Assembly: GCA_949358305.1 (NCBI GenBank)
Contig: OX442322.1
Location: forward strand, 4,092,001 to 4,156,000
Direction: 5' to 3'
DNA: 64,000 nucleotides
Source: Strigamia acuminata
Lineage: Eukaryota > Arthropoda > Chilopoda > Geophilomorpha > Linotaeniidae
The position numbers were made by a program, and so were the translations under genes. The notes beneath the pieces are model-generated. The model was not told the origin of the DNA and did not search any database. It worked only from the letters and a program-made list of their open reading frames with translations. Position 1 is the stretch's first letter; every line of letters begins with the position of its first letter. Shown here piece after piece: positions 46,340 through 54,263 of this stretch.

Positions 46340-46489
46340 TTAGCCGAATAAATGACTTATTTCAGCCAATTCCTGGATTTCGGCGATAGTTACATTGTCG
46401 TGTATGTATTTGACGTGTTCAATATTCTCACTGGAAAATCTACCAAGTTTCTCCACCAGAGTTTGAATCTTGATCTGAAATGCCGGTCG
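46340..46489 (-). other. Coding-like terminal exon candidate
   Basis: A 49-codon minus-strand stretch (FQIKIQTLVEKLGRFSSENI ... YIHDNVTIAEIQELAEIS) ends in HLFG and TAA. It is preceded by CGTTACTTTTGTAG, a good splice acceptor. The amphipathic helical character looks like a real protein end. No family is recognised, and it may belong to the segment at 45624-45844 or to a host gene disrupted by the Polinton. Confidence 0.3.
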
Positions 46490-46859
46490 CTACAAAAGTA
46501 ACGAATCGGTTCTCTGATCTATTGAGCCTCCATAATTAACCAAAAGGAATAATGATAAATGTTTCAAAATTATTTTCCTTTCATCGCTAGTTTTGTTCTG
46601 TTGGAGTTCAAAGAGATACATTTTAATTCTTTTCTTTCTCAAATTGAAGTGAATATAATAATGTTGCTTTTTTTTATATATAGAAAATTTTTGTTACGGT
46701 TTCATTTTTTTGATTTGACACGGACTTTAACACATGCCCATGCTTGTTTGCAGACTTTCCGCAAGGTTTTGTGTGAATCTTCGTTGATTTCAAATTAGGA
46801 TCGTTTTAACTTCTTAAATAATTTCATTTTTTTTGTGAAAAATGGAAATTGGGTTTACT
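46490..46859. other. Left flank or left end of the Polinton
   Basis: No supported frame. The Polinton terminal inverted repeat should lie here or further left, but I could not match anything to the sequence right of 59937. Confidence 0.35.
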
Positions 46860-47279
46860 TTACAACAACTCAAGATTATTCATTCCTCGAATGATTTTAA
46901 TGATTGTATTCTGCCTGAGATTAAGATTGGCTGCTAAATAGAGCGCAAAGAGGCAAAACATCCCGCAAGAATCCTCTTTTGTTAACGAATACACTTCTTT
47001 TGTAGCATAATCTAGGGTAACGTCCCTACCGACGAAATCTATGATCTCTTTAGGTGGAATGTTCCCCAAATTATCGAAGTAAATGCCTCTGTCGTTGCAA
47101 AGATACAAGCTCACCCAATGGGTACCGCCACCCGTCGATGGGTCTAAATTGATGATGAAGCTTTCATTCTTGCCCCGGTGATTCGCGAGCGGTTTCAGGC
47201 AATCGATTGGCAACACGTTATTGAAGTGAGCGATACGTAGTTTATTCTTCGCCCAGTTGTAAATTTCCACGTTATTCAT
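46860..47279 (-). CDS. Adenain-like cysteine protease (PRO-1)
   Basis: 139 codons. It resembles the adenovirus maturation protease family (C5) found in Polintons, which cleaves capsid precursors during virion maturation. The catalytic set is visible: His54 in GGTHWVSLYL, Asp69 in IYFDNLG and Cys105 in EDSCGMFCLFAL. Its length is short but typical of Polinton proteases. The ATG overlaps the stop of the integrase gene (ATGA) and follows an A-run, so the two are probably co-transcribed. A second, divergent protease of the same family lies at 53886-54239. Family assignment is confident; which copy acts in maturation is open. Confidence 0.85.
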   Translation of the reverse strand: MNNVEIYNWAKNKLRIAHFNNVLPIDCLKPLANHRGKNESFIINLDPSTGGGTHWVSLYLCNDRGIYFDNLGNIPPKEIIDFVGRDVTLDYATKEVYSLTKEDSCGMFCLFALYLAANLNLRQNTIIKIIRGMNNLELL

Positions 47280-48229
47280 TTTTTAATGTCAACTAATTCA
47301 TCCACCCAGGAATTGTGCTTCTGATCGTAGCCGACCCATTTCACTAGGTACTTCCATGTTCCATCGCTGTTTTTCTTTTTTCTAATGACCTTTTCTATCA
47401 AATAAGGATCATCTATGCTGGTTTCAGTTTTTTGGAGTTCTTCACGGTAAAAGGAACCTTTGATCGATTCTCCCAAACTGTCTTTCAATTTGAAAATTGG
47501 AGGTTCATACGTCGTGTCCACTTTATCAATGGTAAAGATTTCATTAGTCCAATTTTGCAAAAACCCTTTGTCAAATATGGATTTGGATTTGGAAATACGC
47601 ACTCGGTCGCCCACTTTGAATTTAGGCTTGGACGTTGCTGGTTCGGGAAGTAATTTTAGTCTGAGCGCCTTTTCATGTTTGGGAGCCACATCTTTGGGTT
47701 TCATGTTGGTTGTACGGTGAACCGAAGAGTTATAACGGGTCATCAATTGGGGTAAGATAGTAATCCAATTCCTCGAACCTTTCAAAGTAAAATGCCTGTA
47801 CATGCGCTCTTTGAGTGTACGGTTGAACCGCTCGACCATGCTCGCTTTCAGCGGTGAGTGTGTGGAAAAATGGTTGATGTTGAACTTCTTGACAAGTGCC
47901 TTGAAATGGGAATTGTAGAATTCTTTCCCCCAATCGGATGCCATGTTGACCGGCCCCTTATTCCCCGCTTTGACGAGCACCTTTTCAAATGCAGCGGTTA
48001 CGTCTTTGCCAGTCTTTGATTTGATGGGAACCGCATACGCATATTTAGAGAACGCATCTATAACCGTTAATAAGTATTTATAACCTTTGTTTACACGGGA
48101 AAAAGGTATCAATTCGACTAAATCGATCTGCCATAAGTCGTTGATTGCAAAAGATACGACCGGACGTCTGACGTAATGCCTACGTGCCGGCTTATGTAAT
48201 TCAGATACCAGTTGCTCTATATCGGGCAT
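47276..48229 (-). CDS. Polinton integrase (DDE, with chromodomain)
   Basis: 317 codons. It begins with the conserved LHKPARRHYVRR segment and has the retroviral-type integrase core: Asp36 (WQIDLVEL), Asp99 (ASDWGKEF) and Glu133 (MVERFNRT), followed by YNSSVHRTTNMKP. An SH3-like region (KFKVGDRVRISK) and a C-terminal chromodomain (KYLVKWVGYDQKHNSWVDE) complete the Polinton-type layout. The ATG directly follows an A15 run that also encodes the lysine string at the end of the overlapping PLA2-like ORF (29-nt overlap). It would insert the element DNA into the host genome, with the chromodomain possibly guiding target choice. No HHCC zinc domain is visible at the N-terminus. Confidence 0.93.
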   Translation of the reverse strand: MPDIEQLVSELHKPARRHYVRRPVVSFAINDLWQIDLVELIPFSRVNKGYKYLLTVIDAFSKYAYAVPIKSKTGKDVTAAFEKVLVKAGNKGPVNMASDWGKEFYNSHFKALVKKFNINHFSTHSPLKASMVERFNRTLKERMYRHFTLKGSRNWITILPQLMTRYNSSVHRTTNMKPKDVAPKHEKALRLKLLPEPATSKPKFKVGDRVRISKSKSIFDKGFLQNWTNEIFTIDKVDTTYEPPIFKLKDSLGESIKGSFYREELQKTETSIDDPYLIEKVIRKKKNSDGTWKYLVKWVGYDQKHNSWVDELVDIKK

Positions 48230-48521
48230 TTTTTTTTTTTTTTAGTCCCATTCCCAGTTTAAGTTTGGTATTGAACGTTGCTTTGATTGCTTTGGCGGCT
48301 AATTTTGTGCTTAAACTGACTGTTGGATCGGAGATGATTAAAACACACGCTTCGACCAACTTTCTGTCTGCTTCGTGTCTGGCTTCTAAGTTCTCATTTA
48401 TGTAAGCAATGTCGTGCAGCTTGCACGCTTCATCCAATGGGTTTACGCCTTTATCGCCTCTAGCTAAACGTTTATCTAATTTTGTGCCTGGGCCGCAATA
48501 ATTGTACCCAGGGATATGCAT
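48201..48521 (-). CDS. Phospholipase A2-like (parvoviral VP1u-type) protein
   Basis: The frame is open from just after an A11 run (about 48578); the first ATG is at 48521 (MHIPGYNYCGPGTKL), giving 106 residues. The Ca-loop-like YNYCGPG (residues 6-12) and the catalytic-type helix ACKLHDIAY (His36-Asp37, Tyr40) match the PLA2-like domain known from parvovirus VP1 and from Polinton-related elements, where it is thought to help membrane breach. The helix KGLLNKLINKLPVE just upstream is in the same open frame but has no ATG. This suggests that the true protein starts in the zinc-ribbon ORF to the right and that the frame is broken at the A-run. The C-terminus is basic. Confidence 0.75.
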   Translation of the reverse strand: MHIPGYNYCGPGTKLDKRLARGDKGVNPLDEACKLHDIAYINENLEARHEADRKLVEACVLIISDPTVSLSTKLAAKAIKATFNTKLKLGMGLKKKKNARYRATGI

Positions 48522-48550
48522 TTCTACCGGTAATTTATTGATTAGTTTAT

Positions 48551-48715
48551 TCAAAAGTCCTTTTCCGGTTGCTGGAGATTTTTTTTTTTAATGAACTGAT
48601 ATTTTAAAATCCCACATTTGGAACATTTGCCTCTTTTGTAAGCTCTGTTGTTCTTAGTGACTCCCGTTTCCAACGTACCGGTAGGAGTAGCCTTACGGCA
48701 TTTAACGCAAAACAT
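48551..48715 (-). CDS. Small zinc-ribbon protein
   Basis: 54 codons, too short for most ORF callers. It begins MFCVKCRKATPTGT and contains CVKC (Cys3, Cys6) and CSKC (Cys31, Cys34), a four-Cys zinc ribbon of the DUF5679 type often seen at the front of PLA2-like proteins in related elements. After YQFIKKK the frame crosses an A11 run and ends 30 nt later, while the PLA2 domain continues in a neighbouring phase. It is probably the N-terminal half of a single zinc-ribbon/PLA2 protein separated by a homopolymer indel. The ATG lies only 35 nt from the divergently transcribed ATPase gene. Confidence 0.7.
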   Translation of the reverse strand: MFCVKCRKATPTGTLETGVTKNNRAYKRGKCSKCGILKYQFIKKKNLQQPEKDF

Positions 48716-48750
48716 GTTTGTCTTCTTTTTTTATTACGGGAATATAAAAA
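48716..48750. promoter_or_regulatory. Divergent promoter region
   Basis: 35 bp separate the zinc-ribbon start (minus) from the ATPase start (plus). It contains a T7 run, 'ttattacggga' and 'aatataaaaa'. Both start codons have A-rich sequence on their own strand immediately upstream. Confidence 0.5.
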
Positions 48751-49428
48751 ATGAATGTCATAAATTTTGACACGGGGCGTTTGGATAAATGTGATAAGTC
48801 GATTCTGCCAAAAAACATAAGATGCATCATGTGTGGCCCGGCTGAATGTGGGAAAACGAATCTGTTGCTAAACTTCCTGCACTGGTTACGATTTGACAAG
48901 CTGATGGTGTTTTCTAAAACTTTATTTCAACCAAAATACGAGCGGTTAAGAGAGTTGTTCGAGGATCTAGAATCGGAATTGGGCGAACAGGTAGCTCATT
49001 TCTTCCCGAGCAACGAAGATGTGCCGTCTCCCGAACAACTTTTTGATAAAACCGTGAACAAGTCTATTTTTGTGTTTGACGATGTGATGACCGACAAGCA
49101 ACATAATATTGAGAAATATTTTGCCCAGGGCCGTCATAGTAACGTAGACTCTTTTTACTTGTGTCAGACTTATAGCCGGATCCCAAAACAGGTGATAAGA
49201 GACAATGCCAATTTAATAATCATGTTCAGACAAGACGAAAGAAACATGAAACACGTTTTTGACAACCATGTTGGAACGGACATGACGTACGTTCGATTCA
49301 GAGACATGTGTAAGTCGTGTTGGGACGATGATACGTTTGGCTTTCTCACGATAGACAAGACCAAGTCTATGTCGACCGGGAGATATAAAAATAAATTTTC
49401 CCCATTTTTAAAAAATGAACATGAATAA
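48751..49428 (+). CDS. Genome-packaging ATPase (A32/FtsK-HerA type)
   Basis: 225 codons from an ATG preceded by an A6 run. Walker A is GPAECGKT (residues 29-36), Walker B is SIFVFDDV with Asp110-Asp111. Downstream, FAQGRHSNVDSFYLCQTYSR is the conserved arginine/sensor region of the packaging ATPases of Polintons and nucleocytoplasmic large DNA viruses. The enzyme should pump the element DNA into capsids. Length is normal and there are no lesions. The last 14 nt overlap the next ORF's start, consistent with a compact plus-strand transcription block of virion genes. Confidence 0.93.
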   Translation: MNVINFDTGRLDKCDKSILPKNIRCIMCGPAECGKTNLLLNFLHWLRFDKLMVFSKTLFQPKYERLRELFEDLESELGEQVAHFFPSNEDVPSPEQLFDKTVNKSIFVFDDVMTDKQHNIEKYFAQGRHSNVDSFYLCQTYSRIPKQVIRDNANLIIMFRQDERNMKHVFDNHVGTDMTYVRFRDMCKSCWDDDTFGFLTIDKTKSMSTGRYKNKFSPFLKNEHE

Positions 49429-50548
49429 ACAGCAGCGTGGAAATTACGAGAAATTAAAACAGAGCTTGAAAAAAAAGTTTCTGCAAGATAAGTTAAACAG
49501 AGGATCCGAAGATGAAGCGCTCGGTGCATTCTTCAAACCGGTTACTACAGCATTGCATAGCCTGCCGCAGCAGCAGCAAGTATCTCCACCCCAACCCATG
49601 TCTTTCAAACCATCACCTTCCACTACCGTTAAAAGCGAACCTAAGAAGACAATGTCAAAAATGGATATAGAGACACCCATCAGAAATTGGGAAAATGCAT
49701 CCATTAAAAGACAGTTCTTACGCCAAAGCTTGTCCTCTAGTCATCGTGGAACTCCTCAAAGTTTAGTTGATCACGATGAAGCGAACAATACATCACTTTG
49801 AAGTGTGGAAGAAGAAGAAGCAAATCTTCGTGACGATGCTGATGCTGATGATGTTTCTGATAAATATCGCACGGAAGTACGTAGAAGTCTCGAATGGAAA
49901 AAGACAGAAACAGATCCGGAAGACACGTATCTGCAATCTTTTATAAGTTATTATTCTGCAAATGCGGGTAATATAGACCGTGTGTTTGGAATCAGATTTG
50001 ATACTAAAGACTTAAAATTTAAAATAGGAGTCGAAGAAGTTACATTTATCCCGGATCATATTTCTGTAAGAAATAAAACATATAGATTCGATAAAGAATT
50101 AAAGGATTTCCTCTTGAACAAAATTCCAGCATTGGATCCATATCAGAATCAGAAGGCATTAAATAATTATGCCGACATTCTAATCAAAACTAAAGCATTA
50201 TTTAGTCGTCATGATCCAGCAACTAATAGGCCAAAATCTTCTAAAGGAGAGAAGTATCTGAAAGTGATTAAACCAATTTGGCAACACTACAAACAATATC
50301 AAGCACAATATCTACAATCGGGCAAAGGTGTCACGAAAACGTTTCGTCCGCAGAACTCCGTAGACTACAAGTATTACAACAACCCGGACGAATTAATAGA
50401 CAGGCAGCGATTGTTGCATGCATCACGGGATGCTGGAAACCAGTCTCACGACAACGAAATTGTGGAAATACTTATGGAACTGAAAGAGGAAAGAATCCTC
50501 GATAAAACCAAGTTTGAAAACATGCGAAAGAAAATTCTCGCGAATTAA
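49415..50548 (+). pseudogene. DUF8207-like Polinton protein with one in-frame TGA
   Basis: The ATG at 49415 follows AAAAA. The N-terminal part (128 codons) is basic, Gln/Pro/Ser-rich and probably disordered. It ends at TGA (49799-49801), but the same frame continues immediately to 50548 (about 248 codons). The C-terminal half has the pattern VFGIRFDTKDLKFKIG ... HISVRNKTYRFDKELKDFL, then DILIKTKALFSRH and KYLKVIKPIWQHYKQY, as in DUF8207-type proteins widely found in insect Polintons. Function is unknown; its place among virion genes suggests a structural or assembly role. One nonsense mutation, readthrough or an assembly error could explain the TGA. Confidence 0.75.
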
Positions 50549-50575
50549 AAAAAAGTAATAATAATCGTGATTACC

Positions 50576-51331
50576 ATGTCTATCGTACTAAGCAGTACGA
50601 AATCGGATTTCCTCACTACTTTTAGCTCACCTTTAATTTTGGGTGACGACGAATACGAATTGGGATTAGTGAGCCTCGAGACATTTTACACAATGCCAAA
50701 TATAACCGAGGACAACAACGTGTTCAAATACTACACTGTTGAAGTAGATGTGAACGTCCCCGCTCGTATTATAGGTACGCTCAACTACGACATCATCGTT
50801 CCCGTGGGTTGTTACGAACTTGCCGACATTATCTCGTACATACATACCGAAATGAAATCCAGAGGACACTGGAATATGAAAGACGACGCACCTTTCATCG
50901 ACATCGTGGCCAATTATAATACTCTGTCCACGACATTAGTGATTAGCGATGCCAGTTACGGGGCCAATTTTTCGGAAAATAGAAGTATGGCTAAATTATT
51001 CGGTCTCAAAACAAAGAAATACGGTGTAGGTAGAAGCGAATCCATTAATCCGGTGAACATTTTTCACATTAACACTATCCTGGTCCATTGTGATCTTATT
51101 ACCGACTCTTATAAAAACGGGAAGACGGCTCCCATCATATACGCATTTTTTCCTAATGTCCCGCCAGGCTTCAAAATAGTAGAAATGCCGTATAACATAG
51201 TTTACTTGCCGGTGAAAAATCAATCTAAAATACACGAAGTCAGGATCTGGTTGACCGATCAAGACGATAAACCACTGAATCTGAGAGGAGAAATTTTTAC
51301 TACACGTTTACACTTACAAAAAATAAATTAA
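50576..51331 (+). CDS. Minor capsid (penton-like) protein
   Basis: The frame opens at 50567, but the first ATG is at 50576 (MSIVLSSTKSDFLTTF), giving 251 residues. Beta-rich, with SSPLILGDDEYELGLVSLET near the start and VRIWLTDQDDKPLNLRGE near the C-terminus. Both segments are characteristic of the Polinton minor capsid protein, which folds as a single jelly roll and forms vertex pentons. It sits two genes upstream of the major capsid protein, as expected. No lesions. The assignment rests on these motifs and synteny. Confidence 0.8.
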   Translation: MSIVLSSTKSDFLTTFSSPLILGDDEYELGLVSLETFYTMPNITEDNNVFKYYTVEVDVNVPARIIGTLNYDIIVPVGCYELADIISYIHTEMKSRGHWNMKDDAPFIDIVANYNTLSTTLVISDASYGANFSENRSMAKLFGLKTKKYGVGRSESINPVNIFHINTILVHCDLITDSYKNGKTAPIIYAFFPNVPPGFKIVEMPYNIVYLPVKNQSKIHEVRIWLTDQDDKPLNLRGEIFTTRLHLQKIN

Positions 51332-51348
51332 AGCGTAATTAAAAAAAC

Positions 51349-51510
51349 ATGCCGTTAATTTTTAATAAGAACGTAACGGCAAGTAATACCCCCAGCACCA
51401 GCTCCAACACTGCCACTGTCAAGACACCCTCATCGATTAGAGGTGGAAATATAAAAATTATAAAGTCTTCGATACGGCCAGATAATCGAGAATATATAAA
51501 TTCTTTTTAA
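51349..51510 (+). CDS. Small 53-codon ORF between capsid genes
   Basis: An ATG right after A7-C opens MPLIFNKNVTASNTPST, a Ser/Thr-rich centre, then IRGGNIKIIKSSIRPD, ending YINSF-TAA at 51510. It has the same A-tract start context as its neighbours and lies 15 bp after the minor capsid gene, which supports real expression. No family is recognised. Its last codons run into the tandem array. Confidence 0.45.
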   Translation: MPLIFNKNVTASNTPSTSSNTATVKTPSSIRGGNIKIIKSSIRPDNREYINSF

Positions 51511-51848
51511 AAAAAATATATATTAAGTAATTAATTAAGTACCGTAATTCTTTTTAAAAAAAATATATATTAAGTAATTAATTAAGTAATTCTCTTTTAA
51601 AAAATATATATATATTAAGTAATTAATTAAGTAATTCTTTTTAAAAAATATATATATATTAAGTAATTAATTAAGTACCGTAATTCTTTTTAAAAAAAAT
51701 ATATATTAAGTAATTAATTAAGTAATTCTCTTTTAAAAAATATATATATATTAAGTAATTAATTAAGTAATTCTTTTTAAAAAAATATATATATTAAGTA
51801 ATTAATTAAGTAATTCTTTTTAAAAAATATATATATATTAAGTAATTA
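51500..51848 (+). repeat. ~45-bp AT-rich tandem array (8 units)
   Basis: The word ttaagtaattaattaag recurs at about 51523, 51570, 51615, 51659, 51706, 51751, 51794 and 51838. Units alternate in length (47, 45, 44, 47, 45, 43, 44), and two 136-bp three-unit blocks can be superposed. Each unit has a T5-A8 block and (TA)n. It forms the upstream region of the major capsid gene. Confidence 0.9.
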
Positions 51849-51861
51849 AAAAATAGCGACG

Positions 51862-53181
51862 ATGCAAGTCTCCGAGAATTATTTGGATGTCGAACAACCA
51901 TTCGTCGTCGATGAATCTGTTAATGCCTACAACTACCACGAATATTATCCTATTATAGGAACTAATTTAAATAATGTGAATTCCGAAATTCGATTAATCA
52001 TTCAAAACGAAGATGTATGGACTCACCCTCATAAAAGTTACGTCTGCATAACAGGAAGATTAGTGAAAGCGGATGGTACAGACCTTATCGCTCAAGCTGA
52101 TGAACAAGACCATATAATAACGTTAGGAAATAACTTTATGCCATTTTTGTTCAGCAACATGAAATATCACATAGGTGATAAATTAATAGACGAAATAAAT
52201 TATCCGGGTTATGCTACCACTATTAAGGGCTTACTAACGTACAAACAGCTCCAAAATTCGAGCGGAAATATGGGATGGATAGTAGATCATCACAAGGGCG
52301 AAGCATCGGATACTCTTAATCCCGCTTTTCTAGAACGTAGAATATTTTACAACATAATGCCAACGCCCAAAGGATCGTTCTCTTTGTTAGTACCGTTAAC
52401 ACATTTAATGGGATTTTTCGAAGACTATACGAAAATCATATATGGTGCCAAACAAGTTTTGACCTTAATGCGAACTCACGACAACGATGCCATTTTTAAA
52501 GCGATACAGTCCGGTCCCGCCCCAAAAGTAAACACCCCCGTTGGAAAAATTATCATCGAACAGTTATATTGGTTGATGCCGCACGTCTTACCGTCCGATA
52601 TCCAAAAGAATAAATTACTCACTGCCATAGATAGAGGGGTGAACGTTCCATTAGCTTTTCGACATTGGTTGTTCGAAATGACAGACGTGCCACAAAGTAA
52701 GAAACACGCGTGGAGAGTGGTAACAACCAGCACGTCAGAAAAACCACGTTACATCATCGTGGCTTTACAAACGAATAAAAGAGACGACCAATTAAAAAAT
52801 CCAGCCACATTTGATAACTGCAATGTAACGGAAGTTCATGCCTACTTAAATTCGGAACGATATCCTTATTTGGACAGTAACAATGATTTTAAGAAAGCCA
52901 ATTTCTGTAAATTCTTAGAAAGTTGCATTCAATTTAGAAAAGACTATTACGATGCCGACGATTTACCGTTTAATACTTTCGAGTACGGAAATATATACCC
53001 GCTCATCGTAATAGATTGCACGAAACAAAGCGAAAGAATGAAAACCGGAATAATGGACGTGCAAATAAAAATGAAATTTGCGGAAACCGTTCCTGCCGAC
53101 ACTAAAGCCTACGCTTTGATAATAAGCGATAGACTAATGACTATGAAATTAGACAAGGGTAAAATCGAAGTATTATATTAG
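51862..53181 (+). CDS. Major capsid protein (double jelly roll)
   Basis: 439 intact codons. Start MQVSENYLDVEQPFVVDES; features include NNVNSEIRLIIQNEDVWTHP, NNFMPFLFSNMKYHIGDKLI, PAFLERRIFYNIMPTPKGSF and TKIIYGAKQVLTLMRTHDND. These blocks, the length and the C-terminal ADTKAYALIISDRLMTM are those of the Polinton major capsid protein, which adopts the double jelly-roll fold and makes the icosahedral shell. It follows the AT tandem array, whose A/T-rich end lies against the ATG context. No stops or frame breaks, so the capsid gene appears functional. Confidence 0.92.
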   Translation: MQVSENYLDVEQPFVVDESVNAYNYHEYYPIIGTNLNNVNSEIRLIIQNEDVWTHPHKSYVCITGRLVKADGTDLIAQADEQDHIITLGNNFMPFLFSNMKYHIGDKLIDEINYPGYATTIKGLLTYKQLQNSSGNMGWIVDHHKGEASDTLNPAFLERRIFYNIMPTPKGSFSLLVPLTHLMGFFEDYTKIIYGAKQVLTLMRTHDNDAIFKAIQSGPAPKVNTPVGKIIIEQLYWLMPHVLPSDIQKNKLLTAIDRGVNVPLAFRHWLFEMTDVPQSKKHAWRVVTTSTSEKPRYIIVALQTNKRDDQLKNPATFDNCNVTEVHAYLNSERYPYLDSNNDFKKANFCKFLESCIQFRKDYYDADDLPFNTFEYGNIYPLIVIDCTKQSERMKTGIMDVQIKMKFAETVPADTKAYALIISDRLMTMKLDKGKIEVLY

Positions 53182-53395
53182 ATTTTAAAATAATATATAC
53201 GTATATAAAATATATACAAATATATATAATATATAATATATAATATATATATATATATATATAATATATATATATATAACATATATATATAATATATATA
53301 ATATATAATATATAATATATATAAATAAATATATATAATATATAATATATATAAATAAATATATATAAAATAATATATACGTATATAAAAAAAGA
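53182..53395 (+). repeat. (TA)n-rich microsatellite
   Basis: About 210 bp of 'atatata' with interruptions 'aataaata' and two copies of 'ataatatatacgtatataaaa' at its ends. It separates the major capsid gene from the next gene. Confidence 0.9.
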
Positions 53396-53403
53396 AATAA
53401 AAA

Positions 53404-53871
53404 ATGTATAAGATACATAAAGTGAATCTATCTCCGAATCAACAACGAAAAATATCCAAGTCTGTCAAAAAAAAGATACCCTTGCATTTAAGATTGAAAT
53501 ACGAACAATTAAACGGCAATCATGGCTTGTCTCTTACGGATAGACAAATAAACAAGATCAAAAAAGCCGGTTCTAAAAAGAAAGGCATGACTTTGAGTAT
53601 ACCTTCGAATCAAATTAAACAATCTGGCGGATTTTTCCCTTTATTACTTCCACTATTGGGGGCTTTAGGCGGTCTCGCTGGCGGTGCGGCAGGAATTGCC
53701 AAAGCTGTCGATGAGGCAAAAACCAACAAGAGAATGCTCGATGAGACAAAACGTCATAATGCAGTTTCAGAAGGTAAAGGAATGCAATTTGCAAAAAAAA
53801 AATCGCGGAAACGCAAGTCTGGAAAAGGTTTTTACTTGGAACCTTACGGCTCACTGGTGACAAAAAAATAA
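53404..53871 (+). CDS. Basic protein with hydrophobic Gly/Ala segment (pX/pVI-like)
   Basis: 155 codons from an ATG after AAAAA. The N-terminal half is strongly basic (LSPNQQRKISKSVKKKIPLH). Residues about 77-105 form a hydrophobic Gly/Ala stretch (GGFFPLLLPLLGALGGLAGG), and the C-terminus is basic again (KKKSRKRKSGKG, then YLEPYG). This layout resembles the minor core or membrane-active virion proteins that accompany the adenain-like protease in adenovirus-like elements. A role in DNA condensation or membrane passage is inferred from composition and from its position upstream of PRO-2. Confidence 0.65.
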   Translation: MYKIHKVNLSPNQQRKISKSVKKKIPLHLRLKYEQLNGNHGLSLTDRQINKIKKAGSKKKGMTLSIPSNQIKQSGGFFPLLLPLLGALGGLAGGAAGIAKAVDEAKTNKRMLDETKRHNAVSEGKGMQFAKKKSRKRKSGKGFYLEPYGSLVTKK

Positions 53872-53885
53872 AACCGCTAGATTCG

Positions 53886-54239
53886 TTGCAGTTGGAGGAA
53901 CTGGCCAGACGAATGAAAATTTCATTTTTTAGAGGAGTGTTTTTGAGAGATACTTTACCCGTCAAACCACGATCGAAAGAATGTGGAATTATTAATTTGA
54001 ACACGCACCACGAAAGCGGAAGTCATTGGGTGGCATACAGTAAAATTGGAAATAAGAAGCTGTACTTTGATAGTTTCGGAGACTTGCCACCCCCGTTGGA
54101 ATTATACGATTATCTGGGAGACAACATAAAATACAATTACAATCAGTATCAAAATTTTGACGAAATTACTTGCGGCCATTTGTGCTTATATGTTTTAAAA
54201 AAATGGAGGAAAGAAGAAAAAAAAATAATTAAAAAATAG
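53886..54239 (+). CDS. Second adenain-like cysteine protease (PRO-2)
   Basis: Catalytic set, counted from the ATG at 53913: His38 (SGSHWVAYS), Asp53 (LYFDSFG) and Cys87 (ITCGHLCLYVL), with FFRGVFLRDTLP and ECGIINLN near the front. These are the classic Polinton protease blocks. The frame is open further upstream into the end of the preceding gene (DKKIKPLDSLQLEELARRM) without an ATG, so the start is uncertain: either a lost ATG, a non-AUG start or initiation at 53913. It lies in the usual place of the protease next to the capsid genes, so this copy may be the maturation enzyme. Confidence 0.82.
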   Translation: MQLEELARRMKISFFRGVFLRDTLPVKPRSKECGIINLNTHHESGSHWVAYSKIGNKKLYFDSFGDLPPPLELYDYLGDNIKYNYNQYQNFDEITCGHLCLYVLKKWRKEEKKIIKK

Positions 54240-54263
54240 TTTTTTTTCCCTTCTATTAAAAAA

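Noticed and set aside
53185-53418. 77-codon Tyr/Ile-rich ORF
   Set aside because: Pure (TA)n microsatellite.
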